From: Bacteroidales bacterium
GTDB lineage: Bacteria; Bacteroidota; Bacteroidia; Bacteroidales; VadinHA17
Direction: 5' to 3'
NCBI GenBank assembly: GCA_029974835.1
Contig: JARKQN010000110.1
Coordinates: 17,187-81,186, forward strand
Length of the DNA stretch: 64,000 bases
Position numbers and translations under genes: made by a program. Shown here piece by piece: positions 19,870 to 29,579 of the stretch (the first letter of the stretch is position 1; every line of letters begins with the position of its first letter). Below the pieces are notes generated by a model, which saw only the letters and a list, made by a program, of their open reading frames with translations, did no database searches and was not told where the DNA came from.

Positions 19870-21663
19870 TTACTGGATAATAATTGCGTCGAACTTGCAT
19901 TTCTCATAACATGCGCCGCACTTGATGCAGACCGACTGGTTTATCAGGTGTGGTTCTTTCCTTTCGCCGGAAATGGCATTTACGGGGCAAACCCTTGCAC
20001 AGGCTGTACAGCCAACGCAGTTCTCTTTCACTATTAAATACTGCATAAGGTCGCGGCACTTTCCTGCGGGGCATTTTTTTGCATCGACATGTGCGATATA
20101 TTCGTCCATGAAGTTATCGAGAGTTGAAAGAACAGGGTTGGGAGAGCTTTGCCCGAGTCCGCACAGCGAAGTATCCTTTATCACAACGCTCATGTTTCTG
20201 AGCCTGTCGAGGTCAGCCCTTGTTCCGTGGCCTTTGCTAATATGTTCAAGAAGCTCGTGGAGTCTTTTGTTTCCGATACGGCATGGAGCGCATTTACCGC
20301 ATGATTCTTCAACGGTGAAGTCGAGGTAATACTTTGCCACGGCAACCATACAGTCGACTTCGTCCATGACAATCATACCCCCCGATCCCATCATTGAACC
20401 GGCGGCCACGAGGTTGTCGAAGTCGATCGGCGTGTCGAGGTGTTTTTCGGTGAGGCAGCCGCCCGAGGGGCCTCCGGTCTGCACCGCCTTGAATTTCTTA
20501 TCTTTTGGCAGTCCGCCTCCTATTTCAAAGATGACTTCCCTGAGAGTTGTACCCATGGGAACTTCGATAAGGCCGACATTATTTACTTTGCCGGCCAGGG
20601 CGAACACCTTTGTACCTTTCGATTTCTGTGTCCCGATGCTGCTGAACCAATCGGCGCCCTTAAGAATGATAGGCGAAACGCAGGCAAATGTCTCCACGTT
20701 GTTCACGTTTGTGGGTTTGCCCCTGAAGCCCGACTGGGCAGGGTAGGGTGGTTTCACTGTCGGTTCGCCCCTGAGACCTTCCATTGAATGAATAAGAGCT
20801 GTCTCCTCTCCGCATACGAAAGCTCCGGCTCCGTAACGGATTTCGATATCGAAGTCGAAGCCCGTACCTATAATATTTTTACCCAGGAGGCCGTATTCCC
20901 TTGCCTGGGTGATGGCAATCTTGAGACGCTGGACTGCCAGAGGGTATTCTGCACGGATATAAATCAGTCCGTTGGATGAGCCTATGCAGTATCCGCATAT
21001 AGCCATAGCCTCGAGTACGGCATGAGGGTCGCCTTCGAGTACCGACCGGTCCATAAAAGCGCCGGGGTCTCCTTCATCTGCGTTACAGACGACGTATTTT
21101 TCATCGGACTGGTTCTTACGGGCTATTTCCCATTTTAGTCCGGTCGGAAAACCACCTCCGCCTCTGCCCCTGAGACCTGAATCCTTAATGATTTTAATGG
21201 CATCCTCAGGCTGCATTTCGGTTAATACTTTTGCCAGAGCCAGGTAAGCTCCGTGAGCTATTGCATCTTCAACGTTTTCAGGATCTGTTATTCCGCAGTT
21301 GCGCAGGACAATCCTTAGCTGTTTTTTGAGGGATGTCAATGACTTTTCGTCGGGGATCTTTTTTCCCGTAGCCGGGTCGGTGTACAGAAGTCTTTCCACT
21401 TTCCGGCCTTTGAGAATGTGTTCGTTTACTATTTCGGCAGCGTCGTCGGGCGAGACCCCTGTGTATATTGTACCTTCGGGCCAAACCTTAACCACCGGTC
21501 CGGCATTGCAGAGGCCGAAACAGGCAGTTCTTACAACCTGTACCTTATTTTCGAGAGACACAGCCTCAAGTTCAAGCTTCAGAGCATCGGTTATGTCGTC
21601 GCCCTGTTTTCTGCTGCAGTTTTTACCACTGCAGACCATTAATTTTATAATCTTCTCTGACAT
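19870..21663 (-). CDS. NuoF-like NAD(P)-binding flavoprotein subunit of FeFe hydrogenase (HydB/HndC)
   Basis: GLRGRGGGGFPTGLKWE; ESCGKCAPCRIG; C-terminal 2x[4Fe-4S]. Confidence 0.93.
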   Translation of the reverse strand: MSEKIIKLMVCSGKNCSRKQGDDITDALKLELEAVSLENKVQVVRTACFGLCNAGPVVKVWPEGTIYTGVSPDDAAEIVNEHILKGRKVERLLYTDPATGKKIPDEKSLTSLKKQLRIVLRNCGITDPENVEDAIAHGAYLALAKVLTEMQPEDAIKIIKDSGLRGRGGGGFPTGLKWEIARKNQSDEKYVVCNADEGDPGAFMDRSVLEGDPHAVLEAMAICGYCIGSSNGLIYIRAEYPLAVQRLKIAITQAREYGLLGKNIIGTGFDFDIEIRYGAGAFVCGEETALIHSMEGLRGEPTVKPPYPAQSGFRGKPTNVNNVETFACVSPIILKGADWFSSIGTQKSKGTKVFALAGKVNNVGLIEVPMGTTLREVIFEIGGGLPKDKKFKAVQTGGPSGGCLTEKHLDTPIDFDNLVAAGSMMGSGGMIVMDEVDCMVAVAKYYLDFTVEESCGKCAPCRIGNKRLHELLEHISKGHGTRADLDRLRNMSVVIKDTSLCGLGQSSPNPVLSTLDNFMDEYIAHVDAKKCPAGKCRDLMQYLIVKENCVGCTACARVCPVNAISGERKEPHLINQSVCIKCGACYEKCKFDAIIIQ

Positions 21664-21681
21664 AATCTTTCCTCCGGTTTA

Positions 21682-22077
21682 TCAGATTGTTATGGTTCTG
21701 AAGTTGGCAGGGATAATACCGTCGGTAAGCTCACCGTTCTTAATGAATTTTTCGATGATCTCATCGGCTCTGAAAGTGTCGACGTTACCGAATACGACGG
21801 GTTCTTCGCCGGCCCTGGTTACCTCAATAGTTGGTTCGGCAAAGCTGTAACCCATATCACCGGTACGGATGACAGTACCGCTGATATTTCTTTTTTCTAG
21901 TTCGGTGACAAGGAAGTTATAAACGTCGAGGGCTCCGGAAGCTATTCCGCTGGTGCCCATGTGAACACGGATTCTCACTCTTCCGGGGGCCGGGTAACTG
22001 TTATCGGAAGGTCTTTTGCCCGAGAGAATATCTTCTCTGAGTTTTACAAGTTCGTCAGTTGATTTCAGTGTCTTCAT
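21682..22077 (-). CDS. [2Fe-2S] thioredoxin-like hydrogenase subunit (HndB-like)
   Basis: RVRIRVHMGTSGIASGALDVYNFLVTELEKR; first gene of the hydrogenase operon. Confidence 0.85.
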   Translation of the reverse strand: MKTLKSTDELVKLREDILSGKRPSDNSYPAPGRVRIRVHMGTSGIASGALDVYNFLVTELEKRNISGTVIRTGDMGYSFAEPTIEVTRAGEEPVVFGNVDTFRADEIIEKFIKNGELTDGIIPANFRTITI

Positions 22078-22125
22078 ACAGATAGTCTGTTTTTATATAA
22101 AGGTATAAACCCTGATTTTCTTTTG

Positions 22126-22133
22126 CAAAAATA
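22126..22133 (-). promoter_or_regulatory. -7 promoter element (TATTTTTG) of hydrogenase operon
   Basis: Plus-strand CAAAAATA; exact TAnnTTTG on minus strand, 48 nt from ATG. Confidence 0.5.
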
Positions 22134-22142
22134 ATAATTTTA

Positions 22143-22176
22143 TTGTTAATAAAATAACAATGTTAATAAAATAACA
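22143..22176. promoter_or_regulatory. Two tandem Rex-like palindromic operators
   Basis: TTGTTAATAAAATAACAA (22143-22160) and TGTTAATAAAATAACA (22161-22176), 17-bp period, adjacent to the hydrogenase promoter. Confidence 0.6.
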
Positions 22177-22281
22177 CAAAAATATTTTTTAAATATATCA
22201 GGGGTATTGCTGTGCAGAAAAGCAAAGTTCTGTTATTTAAACGACAATGTTTCTAGAAACATCAATGGTTCAGGGTTTAAA

Positions 22282-24807
22282 TCACCTTAAGATGGTGTTT
22301 CCGAGCAGCACTCTTCCGCTTTTCCAGAATGCCCTGAAATATGGATTGTCGGTTATATAAATGATTTCGCCGCTTCCCATAGTTTCTGAGGCGGCCACAA
22401 TAGTGTTTTTGATTTTATCCCTGAATTTAAATCCTGCGAAACCAGCAACAGGGTCTTTGCCGGTGATATATCCGATATTGTAACCCGACTGAAGAAAAGG
22501 ATAACCTGCAGAGCGTTTCATGATAAACCATTCTTTTCCAAGTCCGAAAGCATAAGGATTGGTTTCGTCGGTTTTTACCCTGTATATACTTCCGGCAGAA
22601 CGTTCCGAAATCATGTACCGCCGTTCATCACCGAATTTTCTGAGCAGGGTGGTATCGTCACTTTTCAGCTTTTTCTCAGCTGCCTTTTCCTCGGCTGTTC
22701 TGGCTTCAATTGCCTTGTTGAGTGCAGTGCCCTTTTCATCGGCAAAGAGCTGAATAGCGCTTTCAAGTGCGACAATTCTGCCGCCTTTTCTCGCGAACTC
22801 AAGAAGTTTATCCTTTGCTTTTGCATAGCTGCCCGACGGAAGCATGATTACGTCGTATTTTGAAAGATCCGTTCTGTCGATCGCTGAAATGTTAAGGAGT
22901 GTAACGGGGTATTCGAGCTCTCTTTCGAAGAAATACCATAATTCTCCCACACCGGTTGATGATGTACCCTCGCCGCATACAACTGCCACTACAGGTTTTT
23001 TCTTAAGTTCGGAGTATCCCGATCCCAGGTCCTTCCCGGTATCGGCGATACCTGTTCTGGTCTTTTCAAGCATTACCCTGTTTCGGTTGGCGGCTTCATT
23101 TACAATACGGTCAAAATCATCGCCCCTGCTTTTGTTGTCTCCCCTGGCAATGATTATTGTTCCGGCATTGTAGGTCTTACCGTTTATACCGAAGGGTTTT
23201 AACATATATCTCAGCTTCAGGTCATTCTTAAAGAGGTCGGCCATTAGCTTCAGCTCAGCGAATCCGGTAAAGGGAGCTATATATGCGTAAGGTCTTTCTC
23301 CGGGAGTGGTTACATTCAGTTTTTCTTCAGTCTCTGTTTTTCCAGGGTCGGCTTCAAGTTTTTCCTTCACCGCATAGGCTTTCAGGTTATAAACGTAAGG
23401 GAGCGACCATGCAGTAAGGTCGTAACTTATTGAGTCTGAAGATTTGCTGTCGGGTTCGAACAGCACCCTGAGAAGCCTTGACTGAGGCTGGTAAGCCGAT
23501 ATCAGTATATCGCCTTTCTCGGGCGTGACCTCCCCCTCTTTGTTGGCAAGGTAATCGAATCCCTTCAGTTTACGGGCTGAAGGTTTAACATAAGAATATC
23601 TTATCTGGTTCTGTTTCAGCAGTTCGAGCATGGATCCGACAGCCGATTTTTCATTGTTGCCCTTGATGATTATTGATTTGTAAACAAAGTCCGGGTTTTT
23701 TGCGCCGTCTTCAAAGAACTTGTTGAATTCCTTTACAAGTCTTTCCCTGTTCTCGTATGAGACCGTAATTGTGGCAAGTGAAGCCAGGTAATGTCCCTCA
23801 ATCCGTGTTTTCAGCGTCAGAGTGTCGTCGGTGCTGAGTCTTATTGCCAGTCCCGACACGCCTCCGCCTCCCTGTTCGTATGTGATTCCCATGGCTCCGT
23901 TAAAGAGCGGCCATGTATCGCCGTAGTTGGGAGCAAACAAGTCATAGGTTTCACCGGTGAAGTATAGTCTGAATTTCTCATCGAACATTTTTGAGTTACC
24001 GGTACCCATCAGTTTGTGGAATTCGCGCTGCCATGATGTTAAGACTTCATGAAGAGGGTTGGCGCCGGGAGGGAAGAAGAAGGTTGATTCGGCTCCCATC
24101 TCGTGAAAGTCGGCATGTACCTGCGGCATGTACTGGTTGTAGAGGGCAATCCTCTGGCGTGTTTCGGTTTGTGTCTGCCATAGCCAGTCGCGGTTGAGAT
24201 CAAACAAATAATGGTTTGTTCTCGCTCCCGGCCATCCCTGGTTATGTTCCCAGGCATTGGGGTCGGGGTTAATAATCAGGTTCTGAGACTGCCTGTAACG
24301 GGTGGCATAGAGATCGCGGCCGTCGGGGTTCTGGCAGGGATCGATTACGATAATGCAGTTATTAAGCCACTCCGGGGTGCCGGGGCAGGAGCCTGAAACA
24401 AGGGTATGCAGCACCTTCATGGCAGTTTCCATCCCTGCCGATTCATTTCCGTGGACGTTGTATGCGAGCCAGATAAAAGGTATCTGCCTGCCGGTGAAGT
24501 TCCCTTCAAGCAGTCCGGTTTTAATAAGATTGTTTTTTCGGAGTTCTTCAAGATTTTTAAGATTTTCGGGTGATGAGACAAAACATACACCCAGCGGACG
24601 GCCTTCATAAGTAGTTCCGTAGCTGCGGTATTCCGCAAGCGGCGAGGCTTCGGCCACATATCTGAAGTATTCTACGGCTTTATGGTGGTAGGTGAATTGA
24701 GTGCCAAGGTCGTATCCCAGGAATTCGGAGGGCGATTTAACCTGCTGGCTGTTTATGAATGAAGAAGTCAGGACAGAAACTGAAAGAATAGATAAAAACC
24801 TTCGCAT
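22282..24807 (-). CDS. M14 family zinc carboxypeptidase
   Basis: HGNESAGME zinc motif, DLNRDW; signal peptide MRRFLSILSVSVLTSSFINS at 24807. Confidence 0.88.
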   Translation of the reverse strand: MRRFLSILSVSVLTSSFINSQQVKSPSEFLGYDLGTQFTYHHKAVEYFRYVAEASPLAEYRSYGTTYEGRPLGVCFVSSPENLKNLEELRKNNLIKTGLLEGNFTGRQIPFIWLAYNVHGNESAGMETAMKVLHTLVSGSCPGTPEWLNNCIIVIDPCQNPDGRDLYATRYRQSQNLIINPDPNAWEHNQGWPGARTNHYLFDLNRDWLWQTQTETRQRIALYNQYMPQVHADFHEMGAESTFFFPPGANPLHEVLTSWQREFHKLMGTGNSKMFDEKFRLYFTGETYDLFAPNYGDTWPLFNGAMGITYEQGGGGVSGLAIRLSTDDTLTLKTRIEGHYLASLATITVSYENRERLVKEFNKFFEDGAKNPDFVYKSIIIKGNNEKSAVGSMLELLKQNQIRYSYVKPSARKLKGFDYLANKEGEVTPEKGDILISAYQPQSRLLRVLFEPDSKSSDSISYDLTAWSLPYVYNLKAYAVKEKLEADPGKTETEEKLNVTTPGERPYAYIAPFTGFAELKLMADLFKNDLKLRYMLKPFGINGKTYNAGTIIIARGDNKSRGDDFDRIVNEAANRNRVMLEKTRTGIADTGKDLGSGYSELKKKPVVAVVCGEGTSSTGVGELWYFFERELEYPVTLLNISAIDRTDLSKYDVIMLPSGSYAKAKDKLLEFARKGGRIVALESAIQLFADEKGTALNKAIEARTAEEKAAEKKLKSDDTTLLRKFGDERRYMISERSAGSIYRVKTDETNPYAFGLGKEWFIMKRSAGYPFLQSGYNIGYITGKDPVAGFAGFKFRDKIKNTIVAASETMGSGEIIYITDNPYFRAFWKSGRVLLGNTILR

Positions 24808-24991
24808 GATAATAAAATTTGAGAGCCAAATATATGGTTTTTTGAAATCACTCATAAGAATTCTTCAGATTGAGGATAAGCATAAAGAGTATATAATTTT
24901 ATCAGAGGATCTGGTGGTTATATTCCGGGTTGAAATAAAAATATTGCTTGTTGAAGCGGGTTGTCAGGGGCAAAGGCAGGATTAAAAACAA

Positions 24992-25045
24992 ATCCCGGCA
25001 GTCATAGGCGGGGAAGTGGGGGACTGTTAAGCAGACTGCCGGGAT
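24992..25045 (-). terminator. Long-stem hairpin, candidate terminator of the kinase/phosphatase operon
   Basis: Perfect 12-bp inverted repeat ATCCCGGCAGTC/GACTGCCGGGAT (30-nt loop), followed on the minus strand by TTGTTTTTAAT. Confidence 0.45.
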
Positions 25046-25346
25046 GATCGGGGATAATATTTCTTAATATTTTTGTTTTTCAGCCGTCAGAATTACGATA
25101 TTTTTATTTGTGGTTCCTGATGTTAATATTTTAAAGTTTAACCGCGGATTAAATTTAGTAATTGACAGAGAGACCGGAATCACCATTTTTAAGTATCGGG
25201 TCTGTGATTTATTGATGATTTTTATTGGTGGTTTTAGATTCTGTTTGTTAATCAGTCTGAAACCGGGACTGTGGCAAAGATGAACCCGCGAAGCGGGGCT
25301 CAACTTTCGTTTTTCCTCATGTACTCACCCCCAACCCCCTCTCTGC

Positions 25347-26021
25347 TTATTCATCCATCTTCTCCACCGAAATAAGTTCCATTGTGTTTATTTCGAGGGC
25401 TGACAGATAACCGTAATTCATCTCCCTTCCGTAAACGCATCCGGTGTCGATGGGTATCACCTGGCTGTTTTGTGATATCATGCTCCTGACATAATCAAGC
25501 TGTTTTGGCCTGTGACCATGGATTATTCGCGTATTGGTGAAGACCGGGTTTGAGTAGGAGAATCTCGATTCCCAGATCATCGCTTCTCTGTCGGCAAACG
25601 GATCTTCAGCCTCATCGTTAAAACCGGCATGGACAAACAGAAAATTTTCTTCCCTGTGAAAATACTTCAGGTTCCTGAAAAAGCCAATATACGTCCTGCT
25701 AAATCCGGAAATTTCATCCAGCGAAAAGCTTTCAATGGTTGTCTGCCCGTCGTTCATCAGCCACAACGGCAGCATATCGTGATTGTCATATGAACTCAGA
25801 AGCATCCACTCGTGGTTTCCGGAAAGAGGAACAACATCATATCCCTCCTCCTGAAGATTCATAATCAGATCAATTACCTGCCGGCTCATGCTCCCCCTGT
25901 CGATATAATCTCCCAGCATTATAAGGCGGTCGGTTTTTTCAAGTCTGATCCGGTTAAAAACCAGTTCGTAAAGTGTTTTATAGCAGCCATGTATATCACC
26001 TATTGCAAAAATGCGTTTCAT
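25347..26021 (-). CDS. PPP-type metallophosphatase (serine/threonine phosphatase-like)
   Basis: GDIHGCYKTL, GDYIDRGS, GNHEWML, HAGF. Confidence 0.9.
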   Translation of the reverse strand: MKRIFAIGDIHGCYKTLYELVFNRIRLEKTDRLIMLGDYIDRGSMSRQVIDLIMNLQEEGYDVVPLSGNHEWMLLSSYDNHDMLPLWLMNDGQTTIESFSLDEISGFSRTYIGFFRNLKYFHREENFLFVHAGFNDEAEDPFADREAMIWESRFSYSNPVFTNTRIIHGHRPKQLDYVRSMISQNSQVIPIDTGCVYGREMNYGYLSALEINTMELISVEKMDE

Positions 26022-28339
26022 AACACAAAGTTCTTTAACCCCGGGTTTTTGCCGTTTAACAAAGGTATTTTCAGAATAAACTCTGAGCCTTTTCCTGTTT
26101 CTGACCTGAGCAGAATTTCACCGTTGAGCAGTTCAGCGTATGCTTTGCTGATAGCCAGTCCCAGGCCTGTTCCTTCGGTTTTGTTTGTTCCCTTTTTCAT
26201 TATCTGGAAGAATCTTTCAAATATTTTTTCACGGTACTCTTCGGGAATGCCGGGCCCGGTATCTTTCACCGAGAAGCTTGCATAACCGGGCAGCTTTTCA
26301 AACTCAAATTCTATAAGCCCTCCTGCAGGAGTAAACTTAAAGGCATTGTTAAGCAAGTTGGTGATTATCTGCACAAGTTTTGTTTCGTCGGTCATAACGG
26401 AATGTTCGCCTGCCTGGAACTTAGTTTTGAAAACAATACCCGACTGGTCGGCTTTCAGGCTATACTGGAGGGCAAGATTGTCCAACACCCGGTTGAGGCT
26501 GACTTCTGAGATCTCCACTTTTACTCTTCCTGTTTCGATATTGGATATTTCCACAATGTCGGAAATTATTGACAGCAGTTGTTTGCTGCTTTGCACGATC
26601 AGCTCCGCGTAATTGCGGTTTGTTTCGTCGAGGCCACCCTCTGAGGCGAGCAGCGAGGCGAAGCCCACGATTGAGTTCATCGGGGTTCTTATTTCATGCG
26701 ATATATTGTGCAGAAATGCCGTTTTCAGCCTGTCGCTTTCTTCGGCTTTCTCCTTGGCCGTGACAAGGTCGGAATGAATCTTTTTCTTTTCAGTTATGTC
26801 GTGGATGATGGAATAGAGGTATGCTTTTCCTCCGGTTTCTATTCTGGTAGAAAAGACTTCAACCTCTTTTTTTGTTCCGTCGGCCAGCCTGTGGATGGCT
26901 TCAAAATTTGTTTCACCTTCCCTGATCACCTGAGCCATCAGGCTGTTTACCTTTGCATTGGAAGCTTCATTAATATTGAAAATTGTCATATGCTTCAGAT
27001 CTTCACAGGAGTAGCCATAAAAATCTGAAGCGGCCCTGTTTGCATCAACAATTCTGCCGGAACCTGGCTCGATGATAAGCATAACCGAAGAATGGGCCTC
27101 AAACAGCTTACGGAATCTTTCCTCACTCTGTCTCAGGTAATCTTCTGTTTTTTTTCTGTCGGTAATATCGGTGGCCACTCCCAGTACAGCAGGTTTGTCA
27201 TGGCCGGGATGCATATACGGAATTTTCACTGTCTGGAACCATCCTTCACTGCCGTCCCTTCTGAGTACTTTTTCTTCGGGGATAAAGACCGGTTTACCTT
27301 TTCTTATGACCTCCAGGTCAAATTTCCGGTACCATTCCACCTGTTCCTCGGATGCTCCGTAGTCGCGGTCGGTCTTTCCCTCTATTTCTTCGGGCGACAG
27401 GCCGAACAGGTCTGCCAGAGCCTTATTGGCAAGCAGGAACCTGCCTTCCATGTCTTTAGCGAATATATAAGCCGGTACGAGATCCATTATCTGCCGGAGC
27501 TGTCTGAGCCTGAGCCTTATTTCCTCCTCCGCCCTTCGCCGGTCGGTGATATCGCGCATGGTGTCCATAATATAGAGGGGCTGCCCCTCGCTGCCGGTGA
27601 TGAGATTGGCACAAAGCTCTGCCCGGAACCATGAACCATCCTTTCTCAGAATTCTTATTTCCTTGTCCCTCAGAGAACCTTTATGCAAAATTTCCTCAAA
27701 AAATTCAACAGCCATACCCCTGTCGTCGGGATGAATCATTTCAAATGTGTTAACCTTCATTATTTCATCATCACTGTCATATCCGAGCATTTCCCTTTTG
27801 CGCCGGTTAATATAACTCAGTCTGCCTTGCAGGTCGAATAGAGAGAGCCCGTCCTGGATTGTCTCGACCAGAGTGTGATACCGGTTCTCGCTTTCACGGA
27901 GGGCTTCCTCTGCATTTTTGCGTGAAGTTATATCGATCAGTGTGCCTTCAAAGTACAGGATCTTTCCGTTTGCATCGTAAACCGGATAGGAATTTTCGAG
28001 GACCGTTATATTCCTTCCATCCTTTCTTTTCAGTTTAAGTTCAACATCATTCAGGACACCTTTTTGCAGAATCCTGCTGATAAAGAGATCCCTGTCGGCA
28101 GGATTTACATAGAGGTCGGTTGAAATATTCAGTTGCTTCAGTTCGTCTTCCGAATCATAGCCCAGCATTTTTATGAGAGCCGGGTTGGCAGTTAATATTT
28201 TACCTTCGGGAGTGCTGCGGTAAATGCCATCGTGTACGTTGTTGAAAAGAATCTTATATATATCCTCATTTTCGGTACCGGCAGATTCCTTCTGCCTCAT
28301 GGTTTTACTGGTCTGGTTCATCAGCGATGAATTTTTCAT
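26018..28339 (-). CDS. Multi-PAS sensor histidine kinase
   Basis: Four PAS-like segments, H box FLHNISHEIRTPMNSIVGFAS, N box NLLNNAFKFTP, G boxes; no receiver domain. Confidence 0.92.
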   Translation of the reverse strand: MKNSSLMNQTSKTMRQKESAGTENEDIYKILFNNVHDGIYRSTPEGKILTANPALIKMLGYDSEDELKQLNISTDLYVNPADRDLFISRILQKGVLNDVELKLKRKDGRNITVLENSYPVYDANGKILYFEGTLIDITSRKNAEEALRESENRYHTLVETIQDGLSLFDLQGRLSYINRRKREMLGYDSDDEIMKVNTFEMIHPDDRGMAVEFFEEILHKGSLRDKEIRILRKDGSWFRAELCANLITGSEGQPLYIMDTMRDITDRRRAEEEIRLRLRQLRQIMDLVPAYIFAKDMEGRFLLANKALADLFGLSPEEIEGKTDRDYGASEEQVEWYRKFDLEVIRKGKPVFIPEEKVLRRDGSEGWFQTVKIPYMHPGHDKPAVLGVATDITDRKKTEDYLRQSEERFRKLFEAHSSVMLIIEPGSGRIVDANRAASDFYGYSCEDLKHMTIFNINEASNAKVNSLMAQVIREGETNFEAIHRLADGTKKEVEVFSTRIETGGKAYLYSIIHDITEKKKIHSDLVTAKEKAEESDRLKTAFLHNISHEIRTPMNSIVGFASLLASEGGLDETNRNYAELIVQSSKQLLSIISDIVEISNIETGRVKVEISEVSLNRVLDNLALQYSLKADQSGIVFKTKFQAGEHSVMTDETKLVQIITNLLNNAFKFTPAGGLIEFEFEKLPGYASFSVKDTGPGIPEEYREKIFERFFQIMKKGTNKTEGTGLGLAISKAYAELLNGEILLRSETGKGSEFILKIPLLNGKNPGLKNFVL

Positions 28340-28507
28340 TAATGACCCAACAGGTTATTCGGGCAGTTAAAAATAGTATTTGTAATTTATAATCTTAATA
28401 ATCAGGTTAAAATTATGTAAAACCTTTTCAATATTACGCAGCGATAAAAATTAGTATTTTAGAATCGTTAAAAACTTATTCACCTAAGCCGGTAAAACCT
28501 GTAACGA

Positions 28508-29557
28508 ATGAAAAAATATTTATGGTTAATGCTTGTGGCAGGGTTGCTGCTTTCCTGCAAAACACAGCAACTTTACCTTAATGTAACAGAGCCTGCCGTT
28601 GTCACGCTTCCTCCGGGTGTACATTCGGCGGGGATAGTCGACAGGAGTGAAGCCTCGAAGGAAGCAAAGGCGCTCGATGCTATCGACAAAGTGCTTACCC
28701 TTGAAGGGGCAGGACTCGACAGAGCGGGGGCAGATGCAGCCATTGAGGGACTGGCATCGAAACTGGTCGCCGACGGCCGGATCACCGAACTGAAAAGGAT
28801 TAATGAGAAATTTGATGCAGTCCATCTTGCCGGTCCTTTTCCGCCGCCGATCGACTGGACTGTTGTCGACAGGGTATGCTCTGAGAATTCGGTGGATATA
28901 CTGTTCTCCCTTGAGGCATTTGATACAGATACCAGAATAAACTACCAGGTCATTAAAGGAGGCCCTCCAAAAACCCTCCTTGGCGCCGTGACAGGAGTCG
29001 AGCACAGGGCCGATATGCAGACACTGGTAAAAACCGCATGGAGAATATATTATCCTTCCCGCCAGACAGTCCTTGATGAGTTCCCTGTTGTCCACAGCCT
29101 CAATTTCTCGGCAACGGGACTTACCCCGGTGGTGGCTGCCGCCGCCCTTATTGACAGAAAGGAAGCTGTTAAAAAGGTAGGAATCAGAGCAGGGGAAATC
29201 TATGCGTCAAGAATAATCCCCTACCAGATTGAAGTTGAAAGAGATTATTATGTAAAGGGAACGGATAACTTCAGAACAGCAATGAGAAAAGCAAGGACAG
29301 GAAAATGGGATGAGGCCGGTGACCTATGGAGGAAGGAAACACAGAATCCTTCCGGAAAAATAGCCGGCCGTGCTCATTACAACATGGCCATAATTGAGGA
29401 GATTAACGGCAACCTGCCCGCTGCCCGGGAATGGGCGGAGAAGGCTTATGAAAACTATAATCTCAGAAAGGCGCTCAAATACGTCAGAATTATTGAGAAC
29501 AGGATGAGAGAGAACGAACTTCTGCAAATACAGGAAGAAAGACAATACCAGAGATAA
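28508..29557 (+). CDS. DUF6340-family lipoprotein
   Basis: Lipobox LLLSCKTQQ; N-terminal pattern and late TPR-like region. Confidence 0.7.
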   Translation: MKKYLWLMLVAGLLLSCKTQQLYLNVTEPAVVTLPPGVHSAGIVDRSEASKEAKALDAIDKVLTLEGAGLDRAGADAAIEGLASKLVADGRITELKRINEKFDAVHLAGPFPPPIDWTVVDRVCSENSVDILFSLEAFDTDTRINYQVIKGGPPKTLLGAVTGVEHRADMQTLVKTAWRIYYPSRQTVLDEFPVVHSLNFSATGLTPVVAAAALIDRKEAVKKVGIRAGEIYASRIIPYQIEVERDYYVKGTDNFRTAMRKARTGKWDEAGDLWRKETQNPSGKIAGRAHYNMAIIEEINGNLPAAREWAEKAYENYNLRKALKYVRIIENRMRENELLQIQEERQYQR

Positions 29558-29579
29558 ACAAACCAAAACCTTTTTAACC

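Noticed and set aside
25064-25303. 79-aa minus ORF in phosphatase 3' region
   Set aside because: No domain, no promoter element and AT-rich composition; more likely non-coding.
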